This document shows positions 27,690 through 41,345 of a stretch of 64,000 nucleotides of DNA, piece after piece; position 1 is the first letter of the stretch, and each line of letters opens with the position of its first letter. Both the position numbers and the translations under genes were made by a program. The DNA comes from Limanda limanda (lineage: Eukaryota; Chordata; Actinopteri; Pleuronectiformes; Pleuronectidae), in NCBI RefSeq assembly GCF_963576545.1, contig NC_083639.1:17237118-17301117 (forward strand), given 5' to 3'. The notes beneath the pieces are model-generated. The model saw only the letters and a program-made list of their open reading frames with translations. It was not told where the DNA came from and ran no database searches.

Positions 27690-28160
27690 TAAAGACATGC
27701 ACTGAACTCCAGATAATCTCCTGACATTCTCCGGAGGGCCCGAGTTCTCGAGTGAGAGGCTCACGAGTTTCGTCGGCCAGCCCCCGGGTAAAAACTCAGA
27801 AGAATGTCTGAGTGAGCCGAGTGAGAAGACAGCAGGAGATCCTCGGCAGGATTCACCTCGAGCGAGTGGGCGTGAATGAGAGAAACAAAGGGAATACAAA
27901 TATCTAGGGATGAAAAAGTGGTGAGAGAAAAACGACGCAGACGAAGACGTCAAGAGAGTTTTTGGGGATAAAGCTTAACGCCGGTGTCGATGTGTTATAA
28001 ACAGAAAACATGTGATCTCTGCAGTGGAATTAATACGTACATCCTGCCTCTGCTTGCTGCACCAGCTCTCACCTGAAACCTGCAGAGATTTCTGTGTTGT
28101 GAATGTGTCTGAGCGGAAAATCTCCACGCTGTATTGTTCATGTGTGAAAGAGAAAGTCCA
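27690..28160. mobile_element. decayed MITE-like element with TCCGGAG motifs
   Basis: The left part reads AGACATGCACTGAACTCCAG then ATTCTCCGGAGGGCC, similar to the start of the relic at 5955-6180. The right part contains GAGCGGAAAATCTCC and TGTTCATGTGTGAAAG, which look like the inverse end. The interior is GC-rich compared with the flanks. No target-site duplication was confirmed; limits are approximate. Confidence 0.4.
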
Positions 28161-31100
28161 AACCCATCTGTGCGGACATCCTCCGGATGAACTTCTAATC
28201 AGTCCATCTTTTATTCTAAATGGAGGTTTGTGTGGGTTGTAATGAAATTCCTAGCAGGTGTTCCTGATGTATCATGTTCACATGAATGGAATGGATGTAC
28301 GAACAACAGCGCAGAGGCATAATAACAACCTCCGACGAGATAGTGTAGCGATAAAGAGCAGTAAAACCTGTCAGTTTAGCGACATCATGAGAAGGGAATG
28401 GTGCGGATGGTTTTAAAAATAGTCACATAGGAGGTTTGTGAGAGAGAAGCTGCAGAGAGCTCAGGTTTAATATCTCTCAAGTGAGAGCCACTGACAGCCA
28501 CTGTCGCACGCTGTTATCCCTGATACTCATAAAGAACAGCTGCGTCTGCGGCAGGCAGGCTACTCCAATATGGATCGGGAACTAAATGGGGAATGAACCA
28601 AGCTCCATGCAGCTCTGAAGTATATTTTTTCCCCCTCTACCTTATGCACCCTACTTTTCATTTGGGTTTCTCTGTCTGTGTTTGTGCTGCCATATCAGTT
28701 TGCCCACCTCCTTCTATCTCTCCCTCTCCTGCACTCTCTCCTGTCGTGGGAAGGAGACACTGAGCGTACCATCAATTTAACGTCCAATAGTCCCCACCTG
28801 AGGAAGGTTTGTCTGCTTTGCTTCAGACACTGTTATTCAGCCGTTCTCCTCCACTTTCTAACACGGTCAATTTAATTAAATCCTTTCATTTCCTGAGGCC
28901 TCCCGAGGTAATGTTTCTGCAAAGTGGATTTGGATCTAGAGATAATAAAGTAAGATTTTTTTTTTTCTTGACAATTTAGAGAAACAAAGCTGAAACCTTT
29001 TTGGGGCTGATGTTTTTTCTCCCTCTAGAGGACCCGTTTTAATATGATGTATAAGAGAAAAAGACAATCCAGTTAAAGGTGAGTGTGAAAAATAGGGAAG
29101 ACACATGGAAGAAAACATCTGAGAAAGCAGAGGCATTGTCAAGCAGTATGTCTTTTAATGAAGAGCAGGAAGCATTCTGAATGCCGGCAGCATCCGATAA
29201 ATAAGCTTCAGATGAAAGCTTTTGGCTCTTTTAAAAAGTAGATATAAAGTCTGGTCTTGGAGGAGAGTTTTCTTTTATCCTAAGCTCATAAGGCTCACAG
29301 ATATCCTGAGGTTGCTTCTCAAATTTTGGACCAAAAAACCTTTTTTGACATTTTTATCTTACACTCAAATATCCTCCATCTCCATCCTGTAAGCCATTCA
29401 TCATTACTCACGAGAGAGGAAAGGGTCCTGCAGCTTTAACATTTTGTATCTGCTCAAAAATAGATTATAAGCTTTCTCAAGCTGGCACGTGTACTTGCAC
29501 GTCATTGCCTCCACCTCAGACCATTAACCAGACAGAGGAATGAAATGTAGGATTGAAAAAAAGGAGGCAATTAGCAGGAGAACAAATATTAATGGAAGTT
29601 AAGAAGTGACTCACAAACCCAATTACGGCATTAGCCAGGCAATTTAGACGAGCTCTGCGAGAGTGGAGAATCCTGTTGAAATGTACCAGCGGTCTCTCTG
29701 CATTAACAATGGCATTAATTCCCCTGATTCACAGTGCAGGAGAAGAATAGAGCCAATACAGCCATTCTGTCTCCCTTATAAAGAGAGGGGAGAGCCACAT
29801 TACCTGATTCCGGGGAATGGGATGGAGGAAGTAGAGGCTGACGCTCTTGTTCTTACCCCCCCCCCCCCAAACAGACCCCAGACCCCTGGGGAGATTCAGC
29901 TTGTTAAATAGCTCCATTCTCCTCCTCTCCCCAACAAGGACAATAGGTAAACCATACTACAGGTCTACTATCTACAGATAATTATTGTGAAGACATGGTT
30001 GGCTGCAGGAAAGCTGACTTAAGGGAAATAACGAGACCCAAAGACTTACAGAGATATGAATGGAGTTATGGATGGAGGGAGGGGGCAGTGCCGAGCTTTC
30101 TGCTGCTCTTGCACATTTCCACTCAACCTTCTGCGATTCTCAAATTGCATCCCTCAACCCAAGCTTCTGCCACACGCTCCCATAGGAGGCATGCGACCCT
30201 GACTGCCTGGCCAATCAGCTGCACCCTGAGGCCAGTTGAAAGCCCCCCTGGCATGCCTAAGGCAAGCGCGGTTCAACCAATCAGTTTGAGCCGGGGCTTG
30301 AAAGAAGGACCAAGTTTGGCTCAGGGAGCTGCTAAGGCTGCCAATGAGAGTCCAGAGGGGAGTTTGAGTGGCTCAGACGGAGGCTGCCAGAGGGGTCAGT
30401 GTGGACGAGGGCGGACTGACAGTTATTTAGTAAGAGGCTGAGCCCTGTGTCACTCACAACAGCGATCAGGCTTTGTACTACTGGGTCGGCTCTAATGGGA
30501 CTGTCACCTTCTAATTGTCCAACTGGGGATGGTAGAGTAGCAAACAGACACAAATGTGCAGAGATACACAAAGACATATAAAAACACTGACTTGCACAAA
30601 CATACCACCACAGATATGAACCGGGAACCAAAACACAGTGCGCAGAAATACTCCTTTTGTGCTGCAGAAGATTTGTGTTTCTTAGAAAATTCTCACAAAG
30701 GCAGGAACAGGTTGTCTTTAATGTCCTGCACACACACTCTCAGCAAAGGCTGAGGGCTCATTGATACAGAATATTACACCAAATACTGCAGAATTTGTGT
30801 TAAGCTAGTTCACACTATAGACGATTTTCATCCTGATTTGCCAGTCGCCAACAAGTTTTGCCAGTCGTCGACAACAGCCAGCAATCAGCGTTCAATCGGA
30901 TGTTGCCAATTCCTGTGTGAACTCGTAAAGACACAAATAAAGAGGCTCATAGACTCGGCAACAACTCCAGCTAATTAGAGGGTAGGACGGAGTGAAAGCG
31001 TAGGCAAAAGGGGTAAAGGTACATTTAGTTGCGAGTTGCCCCCTGAATTTTACACTGCACATGTCTGTATTTATTTGTGATCAAACAATAAGCAGGTGTG

Positions 31101-34100
31101 TCATGAACAGAGTGACACAGAGCCTTTATATTCACGTTAAATCCATTGGGCTGGGGTCAGGGTTTGGAAAGAAAAAGACTGAAATCCAGTCAGGTTTCGG
31201 GTCTGGCTCAGTTCGGGTTCAGACAGAAAATGCAGCCGAGCCATTATAACAACAGTAATGTTCATTGAAGCGTTTCTTTATCATCATCCTTAGCAGGATG
31301 ACACAGAAGAGCAGGAGGATCAGTGGATTGTCTCTTATTAAGCGTATTTCAGCGACTTAACACATTTTGGAGTCGGAGGCTTCTCCTGGTGAAAGATCAT
31401 GTAGATGTGTGACCCTATCACAAGGCAGTCATGTAGTAGGAACTCACATCGAATGCAGGACTCTCCATCACCTTTTTGAAAAAAAAATTTGTTGTACGAA
31501 ATTAAACATTTGCTATTATCAAATAAAGTAGCTTAAATTAAACAATTTGTGTTAACAACTACATCTTTTTTCTAGATTTAAATGACAATAGGTGACGACT
31601 TTCTCTTAACTGTTAAAATCACCTTTATGTCCTAACCAATTTCCAGAAGTAAAATAATAAACCAAAGACATACGAAAGGTTTTGAAAGAAGCGTGTTAGA
31701 AGAGGCCTTGATGATGATTAGAATGATGGTAGAATGATAATAATAATTACGATAACACATTTTTGTTGCAAAAAGCGCACTGTCTGGACTGCTTCATAGG
31801 TATGACCTAGAAGAACCTGAGGCAGGAGAGTTATTCTGCCAGGAGGAGCTGGGTTAGACTGTACATTCTCATCATGAAAAAGTAAAACATGTGGAACAAG
31901 ATTAGAAAAAGAGTTTTATTCCTGGAGACCTTGTTGTTATTGTTAATGATTCCGCACCGAGAAACTCCTGGATTCTAGGACGCTCTCCAAGGGTGGTGTC
32001 AGGATGAAAGGGAGCGCAGCGTGACCTAGAAACCTTTAAACCCCAACGAGACTTCAACAAACCCTGTCTGCACCTTGAAGCTATAGACTAGACTGAATTT
32101 CTATCACAGACAGATGTTGCACATAGATTTGAGGAATGGAGCTGAGTATTATGACGACTATTTAGACTGAGCATTGAGTTATTATGAGAATGAACTGATA
32201 CTTAATGGCTCTATTGATATGAACTGTTAAGAGTTATTAGGTTCATTTTCAAGGTACTGGAATGGCTGGGGCTGATTAAATGATAATCTTTACCTGCTGT
32301 CGATAACAAGAGGGGATTACATTGCTCAAGACATTTGATGTGGTTCAGTAGAGAAGCTATAAAAGCGTTGACCTCATTGTATCACCTATAACGTTTCTGT
32401 GTTTGCTTCAACTATCAATTAAATGGACAACATATTGATTAGGGGGCAGTGCTTTGTACAGCAGCCCCAGCAACAGAAGCACGACTTTAAACCTAATAAG
32501 CATCACATCTTCACTGGTGTGCAGTCAAAATGCTTTTGTTTTCAGATTTTCACACTGCTAACATGCGACACAACACACAAATACCAAGTTAGCTCTGGAA
32601 TGAAGGAGCAAATGTTTCGCTTTTTTTGCAACTTTGCCCTTTATCCTGACACCCTTGGTCAGGATATAAGCTGACAGACACTTTTACTCCGTTTAGAGAT
32701 TGCTTACAGTCTTAACATGCAATGTACATAAACCACATTGTTTTGGTGTACTGCTTAAAGTTAGAGAGATAAACTTAAATAAAGCCCCAGGCTACAACTG
32801 CAGCTTAGAGTAGTAATAGAGGAATAATTCAGGTGGTCCTGGATATAATACAATTTGGGGAAGAAGTTGATTGTACGAGCGTTAAATAAAGGTTTATTTT
32901 GCTGTTGTTCTTCATACGTTACTATTTCATGGAGGAAATGTAAAACACCATGTTTAAAAAAGAGAAATAAGATTCCTAGATCTGGCAATTTATCTGGATC
33001 CCCTTCAAAATGTTACAGGTCCTGTCTTGCATCATGCACCACTAAATTTTAAATAATCCTGTTGAGAGACGGATACTTGGGATACTTACGGTGTAAGTCC
33101 TGCTCTATGCTTTATGTACCCATGCACACGTTCATATTCACACATACAAACTAGACACAAAGAATTTGAATGCACTGGGATGCAATAAAACTGCAGCAAA
33201 ACAAGCGGATCCAAAGAGCAAATCACAAACTCATTATGGCCTGTAATGAAATACACTGTGCAATATGAGGTTGTAAATAAACCAGCGTGTTTTCATTTTA
33301 GGTAGCAAATAGCACTTCAGTCATTACAATGTCACACACACACACACACATATATGGTGTATATTACATATATTACATTATATATAGTTTAGCTGTAAGT
33401 AAAGGAAATTAGAAAAGCCACAAAACGCCACCCACATTCTTTGTTTCTCTGAAGTAAAAGTAAAGTTTTCATCTACACTAGTTTACCTGAGTGGTGGAGA
33501 ACTCAACCATTTGTTTTTCTTTGTTTGCTTTTGTCTGGTTCTGATAAAAACATCGAGATGAGGGGCCCGCAGATCCTCCGACTGCGACTCATTCAACACA
33601 AAACTGTATCGCATTATACTAGCCGTGAGTAATGGCCTATCCAAAATAATGAGGTGAACCAAATCACACTGAGATGCACGCTAATAAGCCAGATCACCTA
33701 CTCACCTTGAGTCCTTCATTTTTCTTCAAGAATGTGGATGTGTGATAAAACCATCATTACAGACAGAGATATCATTACCATTTCCTTTTGCTGCGTGAAA
33801 AAGGGCACAAAGTCACGCCAAAAAGAAACAGTGAAAGCAGATATGTTTCTTTAGTCTGTCCCTTGGCTGCATATTAAAATACCCATTTGCAATGCACTTA
33901 GTTATGTCCAGCTCCTATTGTTCCATTCCTTGTCCTGACTGCGGGTCAAAGAGGGAGCCAGTGTTTTGAGGCCTGGTTGAATGAAGGGAGAATCTTTTCT
34001 CTCCCATATTCGGACTGCTTTCCATCAGTTTTGCCTCATTGGTCTGAGTGTAGGTGCTGCAGGAGACGGTTGAGATGAGAGTGCCACAAATGGCCTGAAA

Positions 34101-34500
34101 CTAATGTTGGCCTCCCTCACCCTCTAGATTTACAGTGCTCTCCAAAGACTCTGTATTTTTTTTCTTTTCGTTTTTTTTTTCAATTTCAGTCCATCCTGGT
34201 CTCTCCCTTTTCCATCTCCCGCCCTCGCTGCTTTCTCAAAAGGAGCCGCTATTGCCATCTACCTCAGTGTCCATTGTCCATGCTGTTTTTTAACCTCTCC
34301 ATTTCCACTGCACTTACATCTGTCATGTCAAATCACTTGACGGCAAAAGAATATTCCATTTGAGCACAAAGGTAAATCAATGCCATCACGCTGCATTACT
34401 TGTGGTTCTCCAAGAGTGAATTGCACATGTCAAGGTAAAAATGGCCAGCAGAGGAATGGAGCTCTTGCACGCAATGGGTTTCTTTGTCTGTATGTGTGGG

Positions 34501-34624
<124 letters not shown>

Positions 34625-34810
34625 TAGCTTTCAGTAGGTGTATAAGAATATTACTATCTGAGCCAGAAGTCTGTGATGACAAGGGTGGTGTGAATGTCAG
34701 AATCCAACAGAACATGTAACAAACAGCATCATGTATACAATAAAGTCACAATAAATACCGGAATTGATAAATACATTCATTCATTATTCAAAATACCACA
34801 CACATTTTTA

Positions 34811-35242
34811 CCATATATTGAACAATGGACGATGTACCTCCACTTCCTCCCACTTTCCAATGAAGCCAAAATATCCGGGATATGAATGCCACCATTTTAC
34901 ACATTTTGAGTCAGAGACTGCATAGTAGCGATCAGCGGATGGAGCCATGGTGTCATGGTTTTTACCCAGATACACATACTCCACTAATCATAACTTAGTC
35001 TCAGTTTTCTATCATGATGTTTCACCCAGTTTTTATAGCCTTTAATAACTAATGAAAAACTAACCTTACCAGAAAAATGTACCCTTCAACAGATTCGATA
35101 ATAACCACCCATGTATTTTACATTTAACGTGACTATCTTGTTTGGCCCGTGTCCCATCCACTAACATAAGCGAGGCAGGGTTTATGACCAATACTGCCAC
35201 CCACCACCAGGGGGCGACCATCTTTACATACAGTCTCTGGCT
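34811..35242. repeat. dispersed teleost repeat, copy A
   Basis: It shares an ordered series of blocks with the segment at 38799-39220: ATGGACGA then TCCACTTCCTCC, a GATGGAGC block, GTGTCCCATCCACTAACAT, GGGTTTATGACC and CCACCAGGGGGCGA, ending in a CATCTTTACATACAGTCT type terminus. The start (CCATATATTGAACAATGGAC) is a degraded inverse of the end, so the element has inverted termini. No coding frame is present; the class is probably a non-autonomous DNA element. Confidence 0.65.
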
Positions 35243-35849
35243 ATTTCATACAGATAAATCTGCAGCAAGACTTTTTATCCTGTATGAGTGACAGGCTCTG
35301 TCAGCATAACTGGGATTAATCAAACGTCCCACAGCAGCAGGCTCACTGTACATTAGCCTCTCACTGAGTCCAGCAGAGAACAAGCAGCGGTCCATCACAC
35401 ACCTCTCTGGGCGTGTCATTTGCATCATTTCACGGTTTCAAAGTGGTAATTACGCTCTTGGGGTTAATTGGTCTTTTTAAACCTGCTGAACCCCCCCCCC
35501 CCCATGTGAAGCCTGGAGTATAGAAACAAAAGCAAAGACTCAAAGAGTTTCCCGCACAGCACCAGAGAGCTGCTGTGTCCTGGAATCAAGTGTGTCAGCT
35601 TTAAAGGTTGTTCTTGGCCTCTTCTGAGACCTGCGAGATAAAGCACGAAATCCCCACTGCTCCTCTGCACGGCTGCCTGTCAGAATGGAGAGTTGTGTAG
35701 CTGAGAGAGCTGGGGACAGATGAACTCACAGACTCACATCCCCTATGGTGTACTGCTTTCAGATATAGCTGAGGGCTGTGACACACCTATACTGTGCTCC
35801 AATACGATATAGCATACGGTATAAAAGCTGGGAGATGGTCCCACATTCA

Positions 35850-35870
35850 CACACACACACACACACACTA
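35850..35870. repeat. (AC)n microsatellite
   Basis: A short CA run; a companion (GT)n lies at 36176-36198. Confidence 0.85.
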
Positions 35871-36167
35871 ACCTAACCACACACACAAAGGAAGCCCCTG
35901 AGGTTGAATCTGACCATCTAACATCTTACTGGTGAAAAAAGGGATAGAAGGGGTCCATTCCTCCAGCAGCGTAACACAATTTAGTGGCTCCCCTGACACT
36001 CCACAGACCCGCTGTGTGTTTGTGGGGGGGGGTGAGTGTTTCCATGCTTTGGTGGAAAATCGGTTCTCTCGCCAACACATTGGTAAAAGGCGATTGCCGT
36101 AATCCGAGAGTATAAGCCTTGCTGTACAAATGGGCGTAAGGGACTTTGTGTGAGTATATACGTGCGC

Positions 36168-36203
<36 letters not shown>

Positions 36204-37987
36204 AATGCCAGCAGAAAGCTGCACGTCTGTCTGGGAGACTGATAAGAGGCAGCGACGGAGGGAGTTCAGAGAAGCAGCACAGAGCTGGGAGCATAATGCC
36301 TCCATGTCAAACTTTCTTTTGGTTGTCTGTATTTTGGATAGTTACTGGTTGTAATTGCAAAGTGGCTACATACATGTTCTGTACTGCCGGGCTGTGACAG
36401 GCTCTCGCCTGGGAATCCCACACAGTGAACCTGATCAGAAAGACCAATCACGATAGAATCCCCACGCTCTATATGCAAATAAACATGAACGTCATCCTGT
36501 TTGCAATGATGAAATGTGTTTTAAAAAAGAAAAGAAAATACAAGATGCACTGCGTTTTAACAGTCTGCAACACTACTGTGCTAACACACTGGGATACACA
36601 CACACAAACAAATTTACAAGAAGGCTGAAATAATTAAGAATAAGTCGTAGCACTTCAAAAGTTTATAAATTTTCCTTTCACTCAACAACTCTCAAAAGTG
36701 CATGATTTTAATGGGAGTCTGGGGATATTATGGAACCCAAACATCTGATGCTTACAAGAGCATAAACAGTGATCAGACACCTGGTAAAAGTCCCAGACCC
36801 CCGAAGCCCACGATGCAGCCATTGTGATGTTTAATCCATGTTGCGCATGTGCAACTGTCGTCAGAAATGAGAAGACAAGCAAGATGCCTCACCCATTTGC
36901 TACCTCCACCATCAGCCCCGGGAAAAAAACAGAAACATAATCATCATATAACTTCCTAAGTTAGAATACAAAAAACGTATTTAATGAAAATAATGGGGAG
37001 TGAGCCATCTCAATTCCTTCTCATCTCTGTTCAAAGTTGCACTTCATGAGTGACAGCTGTTTGTAAATAAACACTCATATTAAACTATAAGGGGACTTGG
37101 AGGGTGCATTCTCAGACTCTCTGCTTTATCACCATTTTGCATATACGATAAATCTGAATCATTATCCGGATCCGAACCATGTCAGATTTTTTCATGCAAT
37201 TTCTGCATTATTACTTGAGAAACTCACAGATGTCAAAAAATGTCCCCATAATGTTAAAGACAGTGAAAAAAAAAATCAAATATCTGTCAACTTAATGAAT
37301 ATGCTGAAGGACCCACCCTTCTTCAAAGTTTAAATAAAATATCTAAGTGCCAGACAAAGAAAAGAGAAAAAACATAAACTCCTTAGACAAAGTAACATAT
37401 TCTTTCTTTGTTGCAGAATACCAGCTCAATCAAATTACCTGCTTTCATAACATTCCTTTTAAGCTGGTTTAGACTCAGTACTGATGTCATGAACACTCAA
37501 CAGTGCCAATGAGCTGTAAACAACAAAGATATATGGAGTCTTGCAGGTATATAAACCAGTAAACAAACAGCACTGAAAGAGGAAAAATCCAAAGTAATCC
37601 TTCTGAAGCCAAGCATGAAATGTGTATTCTGTGTTTTCTAAGTAATAATTATTTTTCAACCTGCTGCCTGTCTGTGGTTCCCTGAGGTCAGCAGGCAAAC
37701 CTCGGGGCATCATGACTTAAATTGGAGACAAGAGCAGAGCTTATCATCTGCCGAGTGTGCCTGATATCAAATACCTGAATATTGAGTCTCTTGGCCTCAT
37801 GGTGAAAGTAAGCAGTATTACAGTATATTCCTCGGTCTCTCCTGGTCCGACTAAGTACTTGGAAAGAACAAATAGCTGAGGTGGCCTACCTAGTCTTTCT
37901 ATGAATCTCAATTTTTTTTCTCTGCAAACACAAGTTATGTGAAAGTTTTGCTTTGCATCGAAAGACAAACAATAAGCAGTCACTTAC

Positions 37988-38164
37988 TCTGACAAGCATG
38001 TGAGGGAAGGGGCCTCTGGAGTTCTCAGGCACGTTGATAGGCGGGATGACCCAGTCTCTCTTCTGTCGCCTCAGCCCAGAGGAGCCTCTCTGATGTCTCC
38101 GAGAAAACCTGATAACTCTGGGTTGGGATTCCCACATTCTTGACAACATTTCTTCGATGCCAAC
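37988..38164 (-). CDS. cdh4: cdh4 exon 4: end of prodomain, furin site, start of EC1
   Basis: The exon has 59 whole codons, phase 0 at both ends. The first 36 residues finish the prodomain and are rich in Arg, ending in LRRQKR. The RQKR tetrapeptide fits the furin/proprotein-convertase consensus (R-x-K/R-R). Cleavage after it exposes the mature N-terminus [18 protein letters not shown], where Trp2 is the strand-swap residue that inserts into the partner molecule and Glu11 is a conserved calcium ligand. The last residues are HMLVR, joining IRSD in exon 5 as in other N/R-cadherins. The acceptor has a strong pyrimidine tract (CCTTTTTTCTTTTCAG|GTTGG) and the donor is AGA|GTAAGTG, near consensus. 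Only the DWVIPP part is highly conserved; the preceding prodomain segment is assigned because it lies in the same uninterrupted exon. Confidence 0.95.
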
Positions 38165-38798
38165 CTGAAAAGAAAAAAGGCACACACGTATATATATCAT
38201 TTCATCCTACATTTCGCATTGAATTACTTGCGCATCTTATCATTTGAAGAATGCAATTTGGCCGTGACAGGCTGGAAGATGAATCTATAAAGTGCTGTAA
38301 AATGACACGTTTTCTTGGCTCAAAATGAAACTGAAATACTGGGTGGCATGCTGACAGTAAAACCCATTTTGGGAGAGTGACAGAGACGCAAACACAAGGA
38401 AGCACAGATAAACATTTTTCTGAAAGCTGCTGCATCACATTTCATGAGGCCCTTGGCAAGTTATGTGAGCCTGCCCTTGGCTCCTGTCTAAGAAAGTGAG
38501 ACTTCCCCTAGGCTACATGGCTGGGTTCTGTCCACAGAGGTGTTTTGTTGTGTCTGCATCTCTAAATAGATTTTTAAGGCAGACAACGGATTTTCCATCC
38601 TCTCGGTCCAGACTGAATAGAAAAAAACAAGGTGACACTGATAGAGGCCTATCATCAGATTACCTGGTATTGATGAAAGCAGTGGGAGACAACAGGGAAA
38701 TGTAACCTTGACCAATGACGACCCTCAGATTCTCATTCTCAACACATTTGAATATTTGAGCTGACTCTGTATCCTGTGCTCTTTTTTTTTGGTTTATC

Positions 38799-39220
38799 CC
38801 ACAGACTCTTTATAAAGATGGACGACGCGTCTCCACTTCCTCCCCCGATCCATAACTCTGCCATCTTGAGCATTTGGAGTCTGCATGGTGGCGATATGGG
38901 GATGGAGCTACAGCAGTGAGGTCACATAACCCCGACCAATCACTGTCAGCCATGTTATAGCATCAAATTACTCATTAAAACGATAATTAAGCGCATTTGG
39001 ACAAACAACAGTGTGATAAGAACTATCTACAATTACAGAAACCATTATTGAGAATAATGTATTTGACATGTATTTAAACTTTTTAGAGTGGTCCATGTCC
39101 CAACGGCTAACATGGATGGAGGTGGGATTTATAACCTATACTGAAGACAGCCACCAGGGGGGCAATCAAGATGCTCTGGCTTTACCTTTGGGGAAAAGTC
39201 ATCCATCTTATCACTCTATG
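38799..39220. repeat. dispersed teleost repeat, copy B
   Basis: Starts CCACAGACTCTTTATAAAGA, then TGGACGACGCGTCTCCACTT, and ends TCCATCTTATCACTCTATGG, which is an imperfect inverse of the start. Internal blocks (GATGGAGCT, GTCCATGTCCCAACGGCTAA, GGGATTTATAACC, CCACCAGGGGGGCAAT) match copy A in the same order and orientation. Copies A and B lie in neighbouring introns. Confidence 0.7.
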
Positions 39221-41228
39221 GAGTCTACGGTCCGACTTGCTACATTTATATGTGCTGTGATTGGTTCATTCCTAATGAGTTTTTGATGGTTCACTCATCA
39301 CTGCACCACATCTGGAGATAAGTAGTGACACTTTTGTGGGTGAGTCCCAAAAAATCTGTAATCTGAATAATCTTCTACCATCATGAACATAGTGGCCGAA
39401 TTAACGACGACTCTGAAACCCATAACATCAACAAAAAAGGTTAGCTTACAAAATTAGCATTATGGTGGTTTATTAGAACAGCTAGGATTCAACATTCCTG
39501 GCCTGAATTATTGCTCTAGTCAGCCCCTGGTTACATTTACTTAAATGTGGACTCTCTGGACTACTGTACTATTCCTCAGTCCAGAATGTGTCCCTGATTT
39601 GTTTGCATGTGTGTCACTTGTTAGTGTTGATGGTAAAGTACCTGTGAACATCATAGGGATGCATTGTATTATGGGTAACTGTTCTGTTGGAAGGAATGAA
39701 CAGCAGCTGCAGAGAGAAGTTTGTCTTCTTACTCATGTTGACAGGTGAAATTAGGGTTAGAAGGTTGTCTAAAAGACATGTGTTTTCCCCCCAATCCTCT
39801 GCGGTGTTCTCCTGCGTAAGATTGTTCTATTGCTGTAATCCACCTAATCCTATTGTGGTCTCTGCACCCAGCGTACACACACACACATTCACTGGCAGCG
39901 TGCTGCTGTCACCTGAAGCTCAGAGGAAATCCTCCCGCTTATCCCACCTGGACGACGTCATACAGGCAAAGTCACACAGGCGTGCACACGAGCCACCAAG
40001 GACACGTCGCCATGCCAAACACAGGCCGGCGGTTCATCCTATCAACATACACCTGCTTTGCCTGTGAGAGAGGCAAACGGTAAGCCACACCTGAGCAAAC
40101 ACAGTGTATATGTTTCTATCTTTTGTTCTAAGCCTTTGCACATTCACAGCTCAGAGGATTGGACCACGAGCCGGGTGCGGGTCTCTGGACAGGCAGCGCT
40201 GCTGGTTTATCTTGGCAGGAGCACGATGAGGGGGAGTGGGGCGACCGGAGTGGATGGTCAGAGGACAGAGAGAGGAACGAGGGGACCAGATGTGTTTCCC
40301 AGATAAGATAACGTTTGTTCCAGCTCCGCTCATCCAAAACACTCACAGGTACCAACTGGCATGAGGGAGACGGGGAGCGTGCCAGTCTCCTCCGTGGGCA
40401 GCAGGTGGAATTAGTCTCTGTCTGTGAATATGTGTGTGTGAGTGTGTTTGTTGACGTTTCTGTGTGTGAGTGGGTGTGCCGGCAGATGCTACTTTTAAAA
40501 CAAACAAGAATGAAGGGATACACGCCACTCTCTGGCAGATGACTGATCATCAGGACTGTCTGTTTGACAGTTACAAATACAGAAAACATGTATGACTCCA
40601 TGAGCACGGTCTTCCTCATCTATGCTGTGCTGTTACCATAATAACGTCTCTATCTGCCTTACTGGCCATCGGCAGAAAAACACAATGGCCGAATAGTGTC
40701 TCAATACACCAATCAGCCTGCCGAAGAAGGCGTCCATCAGGTCTGACGATAACAAGGTTGAAGCGTTCGCTGTTTTCGTTCCCGACATGCCTTTAGAAAT
40801 GTCGCCAAAACAGAAACCAAGCCGAGACACGGCCAGGCAGAGAGAGACACGGAGACAGACAAAGAAAGGGAGACATCTTTCATTGTAAGTCTGCATGTGG
40901 ATGATATCGACATAGTGGCTCAATGCGGACTGTCACTTTTCAAACAGCGAGGCAGATGACAGGCTGCTGGCTTTGTGACAACACGAGAATTACAAAGGAA
41001 AGGAGGAGAAACTGGAACCTGCTTTCTATGGGCAACCAGGAGGCGAGGTGCATGCTTGTGTGCACATATGCTGTGCCCTGGCATTGATGCAAGCATGTGC
41101 ACATGCATGCAAATGTGTCAAAATAATGCATGAACATATGTGCTGGTGTATTTGACTGTGCATGTGCGATTCCCAGTGTGTGTGTATGTGCATGCGCACA
41201 TGACAGGAAATCGGTTAGTGTGGCCCTG

Positions 41229-41345
41229 ACGCGCCGGGGGCTCCTGGAACCCAGAGGCAGCCGGGGCCAGCTGGCAGCGCGGCGCTCCCCAGCAAACCGC
41301 GCATTGCTGGGGCATTCTTCAGGCCTGCGACGCCGCGAGCCCTGG
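41229..41345. promoter_or_regulatory. CpG-dense patch in intron 3
   Basis: About 13 CpG dinucleotides fall in 117 bp (for example GACGCGCCGG, CAGCGCGGCGC and GCGACGCCGCGAG), in contrast to the CpG-poor intron on both sides. It is too short for a standard CpG island but could mark an intragenic promoter or enhancer. No recognisable coding frame overlaps it on either strand. Confidence 0.35.

Noticed and set aside
27462..27953. 163-codon minus-strand open frame
   Set aside because: It overlaps the decayed MITE-like relic and shows no domain similarity.
29995..30441. 148-codon plus-strand open frame
   Set aside because: No recognisable domain, low-complexity composition, no splice or promoter support; it lies within a locally GC-rich intron stretch.
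40128..40619. 163-codon minus-strand open frame
   Set aside because: Composition is driven by CA-rich sequence (His-Thr runs) with no domain; typical chance frame.
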